64,000 bases of DNA from Pseudomonas sp. C2B4 (GCF_013359695.1 NZ_JABFMU010000006.1:140165-204164), one strand, 5' to 3'; shown: positions 46,174-57,376, counted from the first letter of the stretch. Translations and numbers: made by a program. Notes: generated by a model not told the origin, from the sequence alone.

Positions 46174-46818
46174 ATGAAAGCTTTCACCCAGCACACTGGA
46201 CTTGTCGCGCCTCTGGATCGTGCCAACGTCGACACTGACCAGATCATTCCGAAACAGTTTTTGAAGTCGATCAAGCGCACCGGTTTTGGTCCGAACCTGT
46301 TCGACGAATGGCGCTACCTGGACGTGGGCCAGCCGTATCAGGACAACTCCAAGCGCCCGCTGAACAAGGATTTCGTCCTCAACGCCGAACGCTATCAGGG
46401 CGCCAGCGTATTGCTGGCCCGCGAGAACTTCGGTTGCGGTTCCAGCCGCGAACACGCCCCATGGGCACTGGAAGAATACGGTTTCCGCAGCATCATCGCG
46501 CCGAGCTACGCCGACATCTTCTTCAACAACAGCTTCAAGAACGGCTTGCTGCCGATCATCCTGAGCGACGCTGAAGTCGATGAGTTGTTCAAGCAGGTCG
46601 AGGCCAACCCGGGCTATCAGTTGCAGATCGATCTGCAAGCCCAGACCGTGACCCGTCCGGACGGCAAGGTGTTGAATTTTGAGATCGATGCCTTCCGCAA
46701 GCACTGCCTGCTCAATGGCCTGGACGATATCGGCCTGACCTTGCAGGACGGTGATGCGATTGCGGCGTTTGAAGCCAAGCACCGTGCGAGCCAGCCTTGG
46801 TTGTTTCGCGACGCGTGA
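46174..46818 (+). CDS. leuD: 3-isopropylmalate dehydratase small subunit
   Basis: A 214-residue LeuD. It starts [47 protein letters not shown] is the substrate-binding loop and [13 protein letters not shown] the second signature. It forms the heterodimer with LeuC in leucine synthesis. It has AAAGGAG upstream and ends just before a REP pair. Confidence 0.97.
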   Translation: MKAFTQHTGLVAPLDRANVDTDQIIPKQFLKSIKRTGFGPNLFDEWRYLDVGQPYQDNSKRPLNKDFVLNAERYQGASVLLARENFGCGSSREHAPWALEEYGFRSIIAPSYADIFFNNSFKNGLLPIILSDAEVDELFKQVEANPGYQLQIDLQAQTVTRPDGKVLNFEIDAFRKHCLLNGLDDIGLTLQDGDAIAAFEAKHRASQPWLFRDA

Positions 46819-46840
46819 TTTTGCGTAAGGCGTGATGACG

Positions 46841-46909
46841 CCTTCGCGAGCAGGCTCGCTCCCACATTTGAAATGCATTCCATTGTGGGAGCGAGCCTGC
46901 TCGCGAAGA
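46841..46909. repeat. REP inverted pair (GTGGGAGC family)
   Basis: CTTCGCGAGCAGGCTCGCTCCCACA and TGTGGGAGCGAGCCTGCTCGCGAAG are inverted copies with about 20 bases between them, in the gap after leuD. Confidence 0.93.
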
Positions 46910-46956
46910 GGCCCGAACAGACACAGCAAGACTCAACCCCAAAAAGGAAGTCCCCC

Positions 46957-47724
46957 ATGACCAGCACCGCCCAGCACAGTCAGGTAGTCCAGAAGCAATT
47001 CGGTGAACAGGCCGCGGTCTACCTGAGCAGCGCCGTCCACGCTCAAGGCACCGAATTCGCACTGCTACAGGCCGAACTGGCGGGGCAGGGCGATGCCCGT
47101 GTGCTGGACCTGGGCTGCGGGGCAGGGCACGTGAGTTTTCACGTGGCTTCGCTGGTGAAAGAAGTGGTGGCCTACGATCTGTCCCAGCAAATGCTCGACG
47201 TGGTGACAGCGGCTGCGATTGAGCGTGGCTTGAGCAATGTGACAACGGTCAACGGTGCCGCCGAGCGCCTGCCATTCGCCGATGGTGAGTTCGATTTCGT
47301 ATTCAGCCGCTATTCGGCGCACCATTGGAGCGATCTCGGCCTGGCCCTGCGGGAAGTGCGCCGGGTGCTGAAGCCGGGTGGCGTGGCGGCGTTCATCGAC
47401 GTGTTGTCACCGGGCAGCCCGTTGTTCGACACTTACCTGCAAAGCGTCGAAGTGCTGCGCGACACCAGCCATGTGCGCGATTATTCCGCCGGCGAGTGGT
47501 TGCGTCAGGTCAGCGAGGCGGGGTTGCATACCCGCAGTACCACCCGTCAACGGCTGCGCCTGGAGTACAACTCCTGGGTCGAACGCATGCGCACTCCGCA
47601 GGTGATGCGCGCGGCGATCCGCGAGTTGCAGCAGTCGATGGGCAACGAAGTACGCGAATATTTTGAGATTGAGGCCGATGGTTCGTTCAGTACAGATGTA
47701 TTGGTGCTGTTCGCCGAAAAATGA
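46957..47724 (+). CDS. Class I SAM-dependent methyltransferase
   Basis: A 255-residue methyltransferase of the Methyltransf_11 group. The SAM-binding motif is VLDLGCGAGHVSFHVA near residue 49, then VVAYDLSQQML, GAAERLPFADGEFDFVFSRYSAHHW (motifs II-III region) and LKPGGVAAFIDV. It lies between leuD and leuB in this Pseudomonas gene order, but nothing in the sequence ties it to leucine; the substrate is unknown. The start at 46957 has AAGGAAG upstream. Confidence 0.9.
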   Translation: MTSTAQHSQVVQKQFGEQAAVYLSSAVHAQGTEFALLQAELAGQGDARVLDLGCGAGHVSFHVASLVKEVVAYDLSQQMLDVVTAAAIERGLSNVTTVNGAAERLPFADGEFDFVFSRYSAHHWSDLGLALREVRRVLKPGGVAAFIDVLSPGSPLFDTYLQSVEVLRDTSHVRDYSAGEWLRQVSEAGLHTRSTTRQRLRLEYNSWVERMRTPQVMRAAIRELQQSMGNEVREYFEIEADGSFSTDVLVLFAEK

Positions 47725-47790
47725 GCCCCGAGCGATAAGAATTTTTCCGGGCGCGCCCTCGGGCGCACCGACTGATGACATGAGGAAAGC

Positions 47791-48873
<1,083 letters not shown>

Positions 48874-48941
48874 TCTCTCGGGCCCGCTGCCCATTTCACC
48901 CCCGAAAGCAGCGGCCCACATTTCAAGAAGGTGTAGTTGCG

Positions 48942-50054
48942 ATGAAACGTGTAGGTCTGATCGGTTGGCGCGGTATGGTCGGTTCCGTGCTCATGCAGCG
49001 GATGCTGGAAGAGCAGGATTTCGATCTTATCGAGCCGGTGTTTTTCACCACTTCCAATGTCGGTGGCCAAGGCCCGTCCGTGGGCAAGGACATTGCTCCG
49101 CTCAAGGACGCTTACAGCATTGAAGAGCTGAAAACCCTCGACGTGATTCTGACCTGCCAGGGTGGCGACTACACCAGCGAAGTCTTCCCGAAGCTGCGCG
49201 AAGCCGGCTGGCAGGGTTACTGGATCGACGCCGCCTCCAGCCTGCGCATGCAGGATGACGCGGTCATCGTTCTGGACCCGGTCAACCGCAAGGTCATCGA
49301 CCAGCAACTGGATGCGGGCACCAAGAACTACATCGGCGGCAACTGCACCGTCAGCCTGATGCTGATGGGCCTGGGCGGCCTGTTCGAAGCCGGTCTGGTG
49401 GAGTGGATGAGCGCCATGACCTATCAGGCGGCATCCGGTGCCGGCGCGCAGAACATGCGTGAACTGATCAAGCAAATGGGCGCGACCCACGCTGCTGTCG
49501 CCGATCAACTGGCCGACCCGGCCAGCGCGATCCTCGACATCGACCGTCGTGTCGCCGAAGCCATGCGCAGCGACGCGTACCCGACCGAAAACTTCGGTGT
49601 ACCGCTGGCCGGCAGCCTGATCCCGTGGATCGACAAGGAATTGCCGAACGGCCAGAGCCGCGAAGAGTGGAAAGCCCAGGCCGAGACCAACAAAATTCTC
49701 GGTCGCTTCAAGAGCCCGATCCCGGTGGACGGCATCTGCGTGCGCATCGGCGCCATGCGCTGCCACAGCCAGGCGCTGACCATCAAGCTGAACAAAGACG
49801 TGCCGATCGCCGATATCGAAGGGCTGATCAGCCAGCACAACCCATGGGTCAAGCTGGTGCCGAACAACCGCGATATCAGCATGCAGGAGCTGAGCCCGAA
49901 CAAGGTCACCGGCACACTGAACATCCCGGTTGGCCGTCTGCGCAAGCTGAACATGGGTTCGCAATTCGTCGGCGCGTTTACCGTCGGCGACCAACTGCTG
50001 TGGGGCGCGGCCGAGCCGCTGCGTCGCATGCTGCGGATCCTGCTCGAGCGTTGA
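48942..50054 (+). CDS. asd: Aspartate-semialdehyde dehydrogenase
   Basis: A 370-residue enzyme of the Gram-negative Asd type. The NADP loop is [17 protein letters not shown], the catalytic Cys lies in [12 protein letters not shown] (near residue 134), and the substrate-binding Arg/His segment is [15 protein letters not shown]. It makes aspartate semialdehyde from aspartyl phosphate for lysine, threonine and methionine, and for diaminopimelate of the cell wall. It has AAGAAGG upstream. An inverted repeat (48880-48890 with 48908-48917) lies between leuB and asd, but has no T run. A terminator follows the gene. Confidence 0.98.
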   Translation: MKRVGLIGWRGMVGSVLMQRMLEEQDFDLIEPVFFTTSNVGGQGPSVGKDIAPLKDAYSIEELKTLDVILTCQGGDYTSEVFPKLREAGWQGYWIDAASSLRMQDDAVIVLDPVNRKVIDQQLDAGTKNYIGGNCTVSLMLMGLGGLFEAGLVEWMSAMTYQAASGAGAQNMRELIKQMGATHAAVADQLADPASAILDIDRRVAEAMRSDAYPTENFGVPLAGSLIPWIDKELPNGQSREEWKAQAETNKILGRFKSPIPVDGICVRIGAMRCHSQALTIKLNKDVPIADIEGLISQHNPWVKLVPNNRDISMQELSPNKVTGTLNIPVGRLRKLNMGSQFVGAFTVGDQLLWGAAEPLRRMLRILLER

Positions 50055-50072
50055 TTGTTTGAAGCGATGAAA

Positions 50073-50106
50073 GAACCCGTGCCTTGAAAGAGGTGCGGGT
50101 TTTTTT
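50073..50106 (+). terminator. Intrinsic terminator after asd
   Basis: AACCCG-T-GCC pairs with GG-T-GCGGGTT (one internal mismatch) around an eight-base loop, followed by a run of seven T. It is 19 bases after the asd stop. Confidence 0.88.
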
Positions 50107-50134
50107 ATGGGCGTTGGGTCGTCTGTCAAACCGC

Positions 50135-50218
50135 CATCGCTGGCAAGCCTGCTCCCACAAGGTCGTGCGCGTTTTCAAAATTGGCGTACAACCTGTGGGA
50201 GCTGGCTTGCCAGCGATG
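50135..50218. repeat. REP-like pair of a second class (GCTGGCAAGCC type)
   Basis: CATCGCTGGCAAGCCTGCTCCCACA and TGTGGGAGCTGGCTTGCCAGCGATG are near-perfect inverted copies. The core TGGCTTGCCAG replaces GAGCCTGCTC of the other copies, so this is another REP class, alone of its kind in the window. Confidence 0.85.
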
Positions 50219-50313
50219 AGGCCATCACAGCCACCGCAAACCCTTGGCAGAATTGCCTGCATGCCCCCCACCCGGTAAAGTGCCGCTCCCCCCGTTTCGC
50301 CAGAGGTAGAACC

Positions 50314-51324
50314 ATGAGCCAGTCCTTCGATATTGCCGTGATCGGCGCCACCGGCACTGTCGGCGAAACGCTCGTGCAGATTCTTGAAGAGCGTGACTTC
50401 CCGATCGGCAATCTGCACCTGCTGGCCAGCAGCGAATCTGCCGGCAGCTCGGTGCCGTTCCGCGGCAAGAACGTGCGCGTGCGGGAAGTCGATGAGTTCG
50501 ACTTCGGCAAGGTGCAACTGGTGTTCTTCGCCGCGGGCCCGGCCGTGACCCTGAGTTTTGCCGCGCGCGCCACGGCGGCCGGTTGCTCGGTCATCGATCT
50601 GTCCGGTGCCTTGCCGTCCGACCAGGCGCCGCAAGTCGTGCCGGAAGCCAATGCCAACGTGTTGGCCAGTCTGAAGAAGCCGTTTCAGGTCAGTAGTCCG
50701 AGCCCATCGGCCACCACGCTGGCGGTAGTGCTCGCGCCGCTGTTGGAGTTGCTCGATTTGCAGCGCATCAGCCTGACCGCCAGCCTGGCAGTATCGGCCC
50801 AGGGCCGCGAAGCCGTGACTGAGCTCGCCCGGCAAACTGCAGAACTGCTGAATGTGCGGCCGCTGGAGCCAAAATTCTTTGATCGGCAGATGGCCTTCAA
50901 TCTGTTGGCCCAGGTCGGCAAGCCGGACGAACAAGGCCATACGCTGCTGGAAAAACGCCTGGTGCGGGAGCTGCGTCAGGTCATGTCGCTGCCTTTATTG
51001 AAGATTTCCGTCACTTGCATTCAAGCCCCGGTGTTTTTTGGCGATAGCTTTAGCGTGACCTTGCAGTCTGCAAGCGAGATCGACCTCGCGAAAGTCAACG
51101 CTGCGCTGGAGGATGCCCCCGGTATCGAGCTGGTTGAAGCCGGCGATTACCCGACACCGGTCGGCGACGCGGTAGGGCAGGATGTGGTCTACGTGGGGCG
51201 CGTTCGTCATGGAGTCGACGACCTGTCGGAACTAAATATGTGGCTGACGTCAGATAACGTACGCAAGGGCGCCGCGCTCAATGCTGTGCAGCTGGCCGAA
51301 TTGTTGATAAAAGACCTGCTGTAA
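50314..51324 (+). CDS. Asd-like protein without catalytic cysteine (USG-1 homolog)
   Basis: A 336-residue paralogue of aspartate-semialdehyde dehydrogenase. The N-terminal NADP-binding loop is kept (IAVIGATGTVGETLVQIL), and the fold continues through VIDLSGALPSDQAPQVVPEAN. At the place of the catalytic Cys (usually in SNPNC or GNC) it has SSPSPSATTLAVVLAPLL, with no cysteine. The enzyme is therefore unlikely to have dehydrogenase activity. A conserved copy sits next to asd in other pseudomonads (the PA3116/USG-1 position, from memory), which suggests a structural or regulatory role. The start at 50314 has AGAGGT upstream. Confidence 0.9.
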   Translation: MSQSFDIAVIGATGTVGETLVQILEERDFPIGNLHLLASSESAGSSVPFRGKNVRVREVDEFDFGKVQLVFFAAGPAVTLSFAARATAAGCSVIDLSGALPSDQAPQVVPEANANVLASLKKPFQVSSPSPSATTLAVVLAPLLELLDLQRISLTASLAVSAQGREAVTELARQTAELLNVRPLEPKFFDRQMAFNLLAQVGKPDEQGHTLLEKRLVRELRQVMSLPLLKISVTCIQAPVFFGDSFSVTLQSASEIDLAKVNAALEDAPGIELVEAGDYPTPVGDAVGQDVVYVGRVRHGVDDLSELNMWLTSDNVRKGAALNAVQLAELLIKDLL

Positions 51325-51531
51325 AAGATACTTGGCAACAAATTTTCGAATGGTTCCGGGTGGGCGTTATGCTTGGCCGGAATGCTGAAGGCAAGCCACC
51401 CTGTGGGGCTTTCCGGGGCATGCATGAAACGATCGCGCGCGACGACCCTTCGCCGCCGCGCGCAATGCCTTGCGGCAGCGACAATCATCACCTTCTCGCT
51501 GGCCGAGGAATGTTCAAACTAAGGATGAGCT

Positions 51532-54450
51532 ATGGTTCAAGTTCGCAAACTGGTGTTAGCAATAGCGGCCGCCTCGGCGCTGTCCTCCGGTATGGCGCAT
51601 GCCCTCGGGCTCGGGGAATTGACCCTGAAGTCGACGGCGAACCAGCCGTTGGTGGCGGAAATCGAGTTGCTAGACGTCAAGGAACTCACCGCTGCCGAAG
51701 TGGTGCCGAGCCTGGCTTCACCTGAAGATTTTGCCAAGGCCGGTGTCGATCGCCAGGCGTTTCTCGACGACCTGACATTCACCCCGGTACTCAACGCCAG
51801 CGGCAAAAGCATCCTGCGTGTAACCTCCAGCAAGCCCCTGTCCGAACCGATGGTGAAATTCCTGGTTCAGGTGATGTGGCCCAACGGCCGGCTGCTGCGC
51901 GATTACAGCGTGCTGCTCGATCCGTCCAAATTCTCGCCGCAGACCGCTGAAGCGGCTGCGCAACCTGCACCGACCCAAGGCACAACGCCAGTCACTGGTG
52001 CGACCAAGCCAACCCAGTACACCACCCTGCCGCGCGACACCCTGTGGGAAGTCGCCGCGAAGGCGCGTAATGGCGGGTCGATTCAACAAACCATGCTGGC
52101 CATCCAGGCGTTGAATCCGGATGCCTTTATCGACGGCAACATCAACCGCCTGAAAACCGGGCAGGTGCTGCGCCTGCCGGATCAGGCGCAAAGCACCAGC
52201 CTGCCGCAACCCAAGGCCATTGCCGAAGTGGCTGCGCAAAACACCGCCTGGCGTCAGGGACGTCGATATGTCGCCAAGCCCGGTTCGGGTCAGCAGCAAC
52301 TCGATGCCACCAACCGCGGTCGCGGAGAGACGGTGTCGACGCAGACCGGTCAGGACAAACTGAGTCTTGTTTCCGCAGAGTCGGGCAAAGCACGTGGCAA
52401 GGGGGCGGCAGGTGACGCGAAGGCCCTGAGCAACAAACTGGCGGTTACCCAGGAAAGCCTCGACACGACCCGTCGTGACAATGCGGAACTGAAAAGCCGC
52501 ATTTCCGATCTGCAAAGTCAGATGGACAAGCTGCAACGCCTGATCGAGTTGAAGAACAATCAGCTGGCCAAGCTGCAGGCTGAAGGCGCAGCGGGTGCAC
52601 CAGCTGCTGCTCCTGCAGCGGCCGCGCCGGCGATCACCGCTGAATTGGCGGCCAACCCGGCCGCAACGCCTGCCGAACCTGTGCCTGCAGCGCCGGCTCC
52701 AGCCACACCTGAAGCGGCTGCTCCGGCTACGCCCGAGCAACCGCTTGAGCCCGCACCGGTAGCCTCCGATGAGCAGAAATTCAATGAATTGCTGACCAAT
52801 CCGTGGCTGTTGGGCTTGGCGGGTGGCGGGGCAGTCGTGGTGTTGCTGTTGCTGTTGTTGCTGGCTCGTCGCCGTAAAGCCCAGCAGGAAGCCGAAAAAC
52901 ATCTGCGCATGGCCCGTGCCCTGGCCGAAGAACAGCCGTTTTCTGCCGACTTCGACATGCCGGACAGCAGCTTCGAAGGTCTGGAAGTTCCACCGCCAAG
53001 CGTGAAACTCGCGAATGTGCCGCCGCCTGCTCCGGCCCCAGCCCCGGTGATTGCGCCTGTTGTCGTTACGCCACCGATCGCCGCACCGCTGGTAGCGCCG
53101 GCCGCCGAGCGTTCCGACGACGTGTTGGGCCAGGCCCAGTCGCACATCGCTGCGGGCCGTCTGAATCAGGCCGCCGCGCTGCTGGAAGAGGGCGTCAAGC
53201 AAGAGCCGCAGCGCAGTGATGTTCGCCTGAAGCTGATGGAAGTCTACGGTTTGCAGGGCGACCGCGATGCATTCGTGGTTCAGGAGCGTCAGTTGGTGGC
53301 CAATGGCGATAATTTCGCCAAGGTCGAGCAACTGAAAAGCCGTTTCCCGGCCATGGCACTGGTCGCTGCGGGTGGTATCGCCGCGGCTGCCGTCGCTGCC
53401 GAGCTGGACGCGCAATACGTCAAGGACCTGCTGCTGGACGAGCCGCCAGCCGCGGCGCCGGCCGATGACGATCTCGACAGCGCCTTCGACCTGAGCCTGG
53501 ATGATCTGGAGAACATTACTCCAGCAGCCGATACACCCGCACCGCAGCAGGAACCGGTTGCGGCGATGCTGGACGAGGCAAAAGCCTCGGCGCCGGCCGA
53601 TGACGATTTTGACAGCGCCTTCGATCTGAGCCTGGACGATCTGGAAAACATTACGCCAGCCGCCGTTGCACCGGCTCCGCAGCCGGAGCCGGTTGCGCCG
53701 ATGCTGGACGAGGCGCCAGCTCCTGTGACAGTCGATGACGATTTTGACAGTGCCTTCGACCTGAGCCTGGATGATCTGGACAACATTGCGCCTGCAGTCG
53801 TTGCGCCAGCACCGCAACCGGAACTTGAGCCGGAAGCGACCACCCTCGACGAGCTGGAAGATTTCCCGCTGGACGACGATTTGAGTTTTGATTCTGTGTT
53901 GCAGCAGCAGACTGAAATCAGGGAGAACCTCGACAATCTGTCAGATTTCGATCTGGACATGGATCTGGGTGGCGAAGCTTCGCCAGAGACCCTGGCCGAA
54001 GACGATTTTCTGCTGAGCCTGGATGACGACCTCAAGGACCTGCCCGTTGCCGAAGCCCCGACGGCTCCGGCAGCCCCGGAAGTGACGCTGGACGATCTGG
54101 AACTGCCGGCCGATTTCGATCTGTCCCTGGCTGACGAGATGGACGCTCCGGAAGCACCGGACGCATTTGCCGCCGAGCTGGATGACGTCAACGCCGAACT
54201 GGAGCGTCTGTCCCAGAGCCTCAGTGAACCAACCTTCACTGTGGATGACGCCCTGGCGACCGTGGACGACGAGCCGGAATTCGATTTCCTGTCCGGCACC
54301 GACGAGGTCGCGACCAAGCTCGATCTGGCTCAGGCCTACATCGACATGGGGGACACCGATGGCGCCCGGGACATTCTCAATGAAGTGGTGACCGAGGGTG
54401 ACGACGGCCAGAAGAATGAAGCCAGGGAAATGCTTTCTCGTCTGGCTTGA
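51532..54450 (+). CDS. fimV: FimV, pole-organising LysM/TPR protein
   Basis: A 972-residue FimV. A signal peptide (AAASALSSGMAHA) is followed by the FimV N-terminal domain (LGLGELTLKSTANQPLVAEIELLDV), a LysM-like segment near residues 163-222 (YTTLPRDTLWEVAAKARNGG to TGQVLRLPDQ), a coiled coil near 300-350, one membrane helix (NPWLLGLAGGGAVVVLLLLLLLARRRKA), and a cytoplasmic acidic half with three 45-residue repeats. The end has the conserved TPR-like FimV C-terminus (TKLDLAQAYIDMGDTDGARDILNEVVTEGD). It organises the pole and type IV pilus function and twitching in Pseudomonas. It precedes truA, with a terminator and REP pair between. Confidence 0.95.
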   Translation: MVQVRKLVLAIAAASALSSGMAHALGLGELTLKSTANQPLVAEIELLDVKELTAAEVVPSLASPEDFAKAGVDRQAFLDDLTFTPVLNASGKSILRVTSSKPLSEPMVKFLVQVMWPNGRLLRDYSVLLDPSKFSPQTAEAAAQPAPTQGTTPVTGATKPTQYTTLPRDTLWEVAAKARNGGSIQQTMLAIQALNPDAFIDGNINRLKTGQVLRLPDQAQSTSLPQPKAIAEVAAQNTAWRQGRRYVAKPGSGQQQLDATNRGRGETVSTQTGQDKLSLVSAESGKARGKGAAGDAKALSNKLAVTQESLDTTRRDNAELKSRISDLQSQMDKLQRLIELKNNQLAKLQAEGAAGAPAAAPAAAAPAITAELAANPAATPAEPVPAAPAPATPEAAAPATPEQPLEPAPVASDEQKFNELLTNPWLLGLAGGGAVVVLLLLLLLARRRKAQQEAEKHLRMARALAEEQPFSADFDMPDSSFEGLEVPPPSVKLANVPPPAPAPAPVIAPVVVTPPIAAPLVAPAAERSDDVLGQAQSHIAAGRLNQAAALLEEGVKQEPQRSDVRLKLMEVYGLQGDRDAFVVQERQLVANGDNFAKVEQLKSRFPAMALVAAGGIAAAAVAAELDAQYVKDLLLDEPPAAAPADDDLDSAFDLSLDDLENITPAADTPAPQQEPVAAMLDEAKASAPADDDFDSAFDLSLDDLENITPAAVAPAPQPEPVAPMLDEAPAPVTVDDDFDSAFDLSLDDLDNIAPAVVAPAPQPELEPEATTLDELEDFPLDDDLSFDSVLQQQTEIRENLDNLSDFDLDMDLGGEASPETLAEDDFLLSLDDDLKDLPVAEAPTAPAAPEVTLDDLELPADFDLSLADEMDAPEAPDAFAAELDDVNAELERLSQSLSEPTFTVDDALATVDDEPEFDFLSGTDEVATKLDLAQAYIDMGDTDGARDILNEVVTEGDDGQKNEAREMLSRLA
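53464..53868 (+). repeat. 135-bp tandem repeat inside fimV (three units)
   Basis: Units begin at 53464, 53599 and 53734, exactly 135 bases (45 codons) apart. Each encodes DDDxDSAFDLSLDDLxNI followed by a proline-rich and acidic linker (APAPQPEP and similar). The third unit diverges at its end. Confidence 0.85.
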
Positions 54451-54472
54451 GTGATCGAAGCAGGTAAAAACA

Positions 54473-54503
54473 AAACGGCAGCCCGATGAGGCTGCCGTTT
54501 TTG
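54473..54503 (+). terminator. Intrinsic terminator after fimV
   Basis: ACGGCAGCC (54475-54483) pairs with GGCTGCCGT (54490-54498) across six bases and is followed by T5 after an A-rich left arm. Confidence 0.9.
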
Positions 54504-54540
54504 TTTTTGGCGTTGGTGTGATGGTGTCCGTGAGGCCGCT

Positions 54541-54634
54541 TTCGCGAGCAGGCTCGCTCCCACAGTGGATCGGGGTTGCCCGCCCTTTGTGTCCTTACGC
54601 CAATCCCTGTGGGAGCGAGCCTGCTCGCGAAGGG
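54541..54634. repeat. REP inverted pair (GTGGGAGC family)
   Basis: TTCGCGAGCAGGCTCGCTCCCACA and TGTGGGAGCGAGCCTGCTCGCGAA are inverted copies with about 45 bases between, in the gap between fimV and truA. Confidence 0.92.
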
Positions 54635-54730
54635 GCCGTCACATTTGACACTGTACCGACTGTTGCACTGGCATCCCCGCCTGACAGCCTTATAATGCCC
54701 GCCATTGCGTACATCAGCAGGCTGTTCTCC

Positions 54731-55585
54731 TTGGCAAATATAGATAACCCGGCCGCCGAAATGGCGGCCGACGGCTTTTTCCGGGTCGCGTTGGGTGTGG
54801 AATACAAAGGCTCGCGCTATCGCGGCTGGCAGCGCCAGGCCTCCGGCGTGCTCACCGTTCAGGAAACCCTCGAAAACGCCCTTTCCAAAGTCGCCGACTC
54901 ACCGGTTTCACTGCTGTGTGCCGGTCGTACCGATGCCGGGGTGCATGCCTGCGGACAAGTGGTGCATTTCGACACTCAGGTAGAGCGCTCGATGAAAGCC
55001 TGGGTCATGGGTGCCAACATCAACCTGCCGCACGACATCAGTGTCAGTTGGGCCAAAGTCATGCCCGCGCATTTTCATGCGCGGTTCAAGGCCATCGCCC
55101 GGCGTTATCGCTATGTGATCTACAACGATCAGATCCGTCCGGCGCACCTGAACGAAGAAATCACCTGGAACCATCGTCCGCTGGACGTCGAGCGCATGGC
55201 CGAAGCCGCTCAGTACCTGGTGGGCATCCATGACTTCAGCGCCTTCCGTGCCGGACAGTGCCAGGCCAAGTCGCCAATCAAGGAGCTGCATCACCTGCGC
55301 GTCACCCGTCATGGCAAGATGATCGTGCTGGATATCCGCGCCAATGCCTTCCTGCACCACATGGTGCGCAACATCGCCGGTGTGCTCATGACCATCGGTG
55401 CCGGTGAGCGCCCGGTGGAGTGGATGAAGGAAGTGCTGGAGAGCCGGATACGCCGCTCCGGCGGGGTGACGGCGCATCCGTTTGGCCTGTATCTGGTGCA
55501 GGTCGAGTACCGGGACGAGTTCGAATTGCCCGAGCGTTATATTGGTCCGCACTTCCTCACGGGATTCTCCGAACTTGACGGCTGA
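54731..55585 (+). CDS. truA: tRNA pseudouridine synthase A
   Basis: A 284-residue pseudouridine synthase. The catalytic Asp lies in LLCAGRTDAGVHACGQVVHFDT; RYRYVIYNDQIRPAHL and AFLHHMVRNIAGVLMTIGAG are conserved segments. It modifies uridines 38-40 in tRNA anticodon arms. The start is uncertain: the TTG at 54731 gives MANIDNPAAEMAADGFFRVALGVEYKGSRYRG in the frame, while ATG at 54761 or 54695 are also in frame. The conserved domain begins at FFRVALG, so all three are possible. An AGCAGG sequence lies upstream of the TTG. It is followed by trpF. Confidence 0.93.
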   Translation: MANIDNPAAEMAADGFFRVALGVEYKGSRYRGWQRQASGVLTVQETLENALSKVADSPVSLLCAGRTDAGVHACGQVVHFDTQVERSMKAWVMGANINLPHDISVSWAKVMPAHFHARFKAIARRYRYVIYNDQIRPAHLNEEITWNHRPLDVERMAEAAQYLVGIHDFSAFRAGQCQAKSPIKELHHLRVTRHGKMIVLDIRANAFLHHMVRNIAGVLMTIGAGERPVEWMKEVLESRIRRSGGVTAHPFGLYLVQVEYRDEFELPERYIGPHFLTGFSELDG

Positions 55586-55648
55586 CGCCCTCGAACGCTT
55601 TTGTTACCATCCGGGACTTTCTCGGATTTGCCGTGGGGTTTTATCGAC

Positions 55649-56266
55649 ATGTCAGCCGTTCGCAGCAAGATTTGCGGGATTACCCGCATAGAGGATGCGT
55701 TGGCAGCGGTCGAGGCCGGGGCCGATGCCATCGGATTCGTGTTTTATGCCAAGAGCCCGCGGGCGGTCACGTTCCAGCAGGCGCGCGCGATCATCAAGGC
55801 GTTGCCGCCGTTTGTCACGACCGTGGGTTTGTTCGTCAATGCCAGCCGTTGCGAGTTGGGAGAGATTCTCGACGCCGTGCCACTGGACTTGCTGCAGTTC
55901 CATGGCGATGAAAGCGCTGAAGACTGCGAAAGCTGGCATCGTCCATACATCAAGGCGTTGCGGGTCAAGGCCGGTGACGACATCGCTGCCGCTTGCAAGG
56001 CTTATCCAGGCGCCAGCGGTATTCTGCTTGACGCCTATGTCGAAGGAATTCCCGGCGGAACTGGTGAAGCGTTCGACTGGTCACTGATACCGCAAGGTCT
56101 GAGCAAGCCGATCATCCTGGCGGGCGGGCTGACGCCGGATAACGTTGCCGGGGCCGTTGCACAGGTTCGGCCTTATGCCGTGGACGTCAGTGGCGGGGTA
56201 GAGGCGAGCAAAGGCATCAAGGATCACGCGAAGATCAAGGCGTTCATCAAAGCGGCACGCGGATGA
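55649..56266 (+). CDS. trpF: Phosphoribosylanthranilate isomerase
   Basis: A 205-residue TIM-barrel enzyme. [27 protein letters not shown] holds the catalytic Cys, [11 protein letters not shown] and [10 protein letters not shown] follow, and [17 protein letters not shown] contains the catalytic Asp region. It converts phosphoribosylanthranilate to the ribulose form in tryptophan synthesis. The start at 55649 is set by the conserved [13 protein letters not shown]. It is in a series with truA and accD, as in P. aeruginosa from memory, and not next to other trp genes. Confidence 0.97.
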   Translation: MSAVRSKICGITRIEDALAAVEAGADAIGFVFYAKSPRAVTFQQARAIIKALPPFVTTVGLFVNASRCELGEILDAVPLDLLQFHGDESAEDCESWHRPYIKALRVKAGDDIAAACKAYPGASGILLDAYVEGIPGGTGEAFDWSLIPQGLSKPIILAGGLTPDNVAGAVAQVRPYAVDVSGGVEASKGIKDHAKIKAFIKAARG

Positions 56267-56455
56267 TGTGACGGCTGGCACACTGCCGCCGTCCACTGCA
56301 CTGTACAAAACGGCTGAGGATTGATGGGTGGTACGCAGGTCACACTTTTGACCCGGCCATTGATCAAACATCGCCGCACACATGAATTTAGCTTTAGGGC
56401 ATACGCGGGGCTGCGAACCAGAGCGTTCGGGCCGCCGGTACTGGAGAAAGAAAGC

Positions 56456-57376
56456 ATGAGCAACTGGTTGGTAGACAAACTGATCCCTTCGATCATGCGT
56501 TCCGAGGTCAAGAAGAGCTCGGTGCCTGAAGGTCTTTGGCACAAATGCCCGTCTTGCGAGGCTGTGCTGTATCGTCCGGAGCTGGAAAAGACCCTGGACG
56601 TTTGCCCAAAATGCAATCACCACATGCGTATTGGTGCCCGCGCCCGTATCGACATTTTCCTCGACGCCGAAGGTCGTGCCGAACTGGGCGCGGACCTGGA
56701 GCCGGTTGACCGTCTGAAGTTTCGTGATGGCAAGAAGTACAAGGATCGCCTGACCGCTGCGCAAAAGCAGACGGGCGAAAAGGACGCACTGATTTCCATG
56801 AGCGGTACCCTGCTGGGCATGCCTGTAGTGGTTTCGGCGTTCGAATTCAACTTCATGGGCGGTTCGATGGGTGCCATCGTCGGCGAGCGCTTTGTGCGCG
56901 CCGCCAACTACGCGCTGGAAAAGCGCTGCCCGATGATCTGCTTCTCCGCCTCCGGTGGTGCGCGGATGCAGGAAGCGCTGATCTCGCTGATGCAAATGGC
57001 CAAGACCTCTGCGGTCCTGGCGCGTCTGCGTGAAGAAGGCATTCCGTTCATCTCCGTGCTGACCGACCCTGTCTACGGCGGTGTTTCTGCCAGTCTGGCG
57101 ATGCTGGGCGACGTCATCGTCGGCGAGCCGAAAGCCCTGATCGGTTTTGCCGGTCCGCGCGTGATCGAGCAAACCGTGCGCGAAAAACTGCCGGAAGGCT
57201 TCCAGCGCAGCGAGTTCCTGCTGGAGCACGGCGCGATCGACATGATCATTCACCGTCAGGAACTGCGTCCGCGCCTGGGCAACCTGCTAGCGCAAATGAT
57301 GGGCCTGCCGACGCCGAAGTTCGTCGCCGCACCAATTGAACCGATCGTCGTCCCACCGGTGCCTGCGAGCATATGA
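56456..57376 (+). CDS. accD: Acetyl-CoA carboxylase carboxyltransferase subunit beta
   Basis: A 306-residue AccD. The N-terminal zinc ribbon has two Cys pairs ([28 protein letters not shown]). The carboxyltransferase domain has [17 protein letters not shown] and [20 protein letters not shown]. With AccA it transfers carboxyl from biotin to acetyl-CoA in fatty acid synthesis. The start at 56456 ([14 protein letters not shown]) has GGAG upstream; an earlier ATG opens an unrelated stretch. Its stop overlaps the folC start by four bases (ATGA). Confidence 0.98.
   Translation: MSNWLVDKLIPSIMRSEVKKSSVPEGLWHKCPSCEAVLYRPELEKTLDVCPKCNHHMRIGARARIDIFLDAEGRAELGADLEPVDRLKFRDGKKYKDRLTAAQKQTGEKDALISMSGTLLGMPVVVSAFEFNFMGGSMGAIVGERFVRAANYALEKRCPMICFSASGGARMQEALISLMQMAKTSAVLARLREEGIPFISVLTDPVYGGVSASLAMLGDVIVGEPKALIGFAGPRVIEQTVREKLPEGFQRSEFLLEHGAIDMIIHRQELRPRLGNLLAQMMGLPTPKFVAAPIEPIVVPPVPASI

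Noticed and set aside
51718..53817. A long open frame antisense to fimV
   Set aside because: It mirrors the repetitive acidic FimV region and has no start signal or domain.
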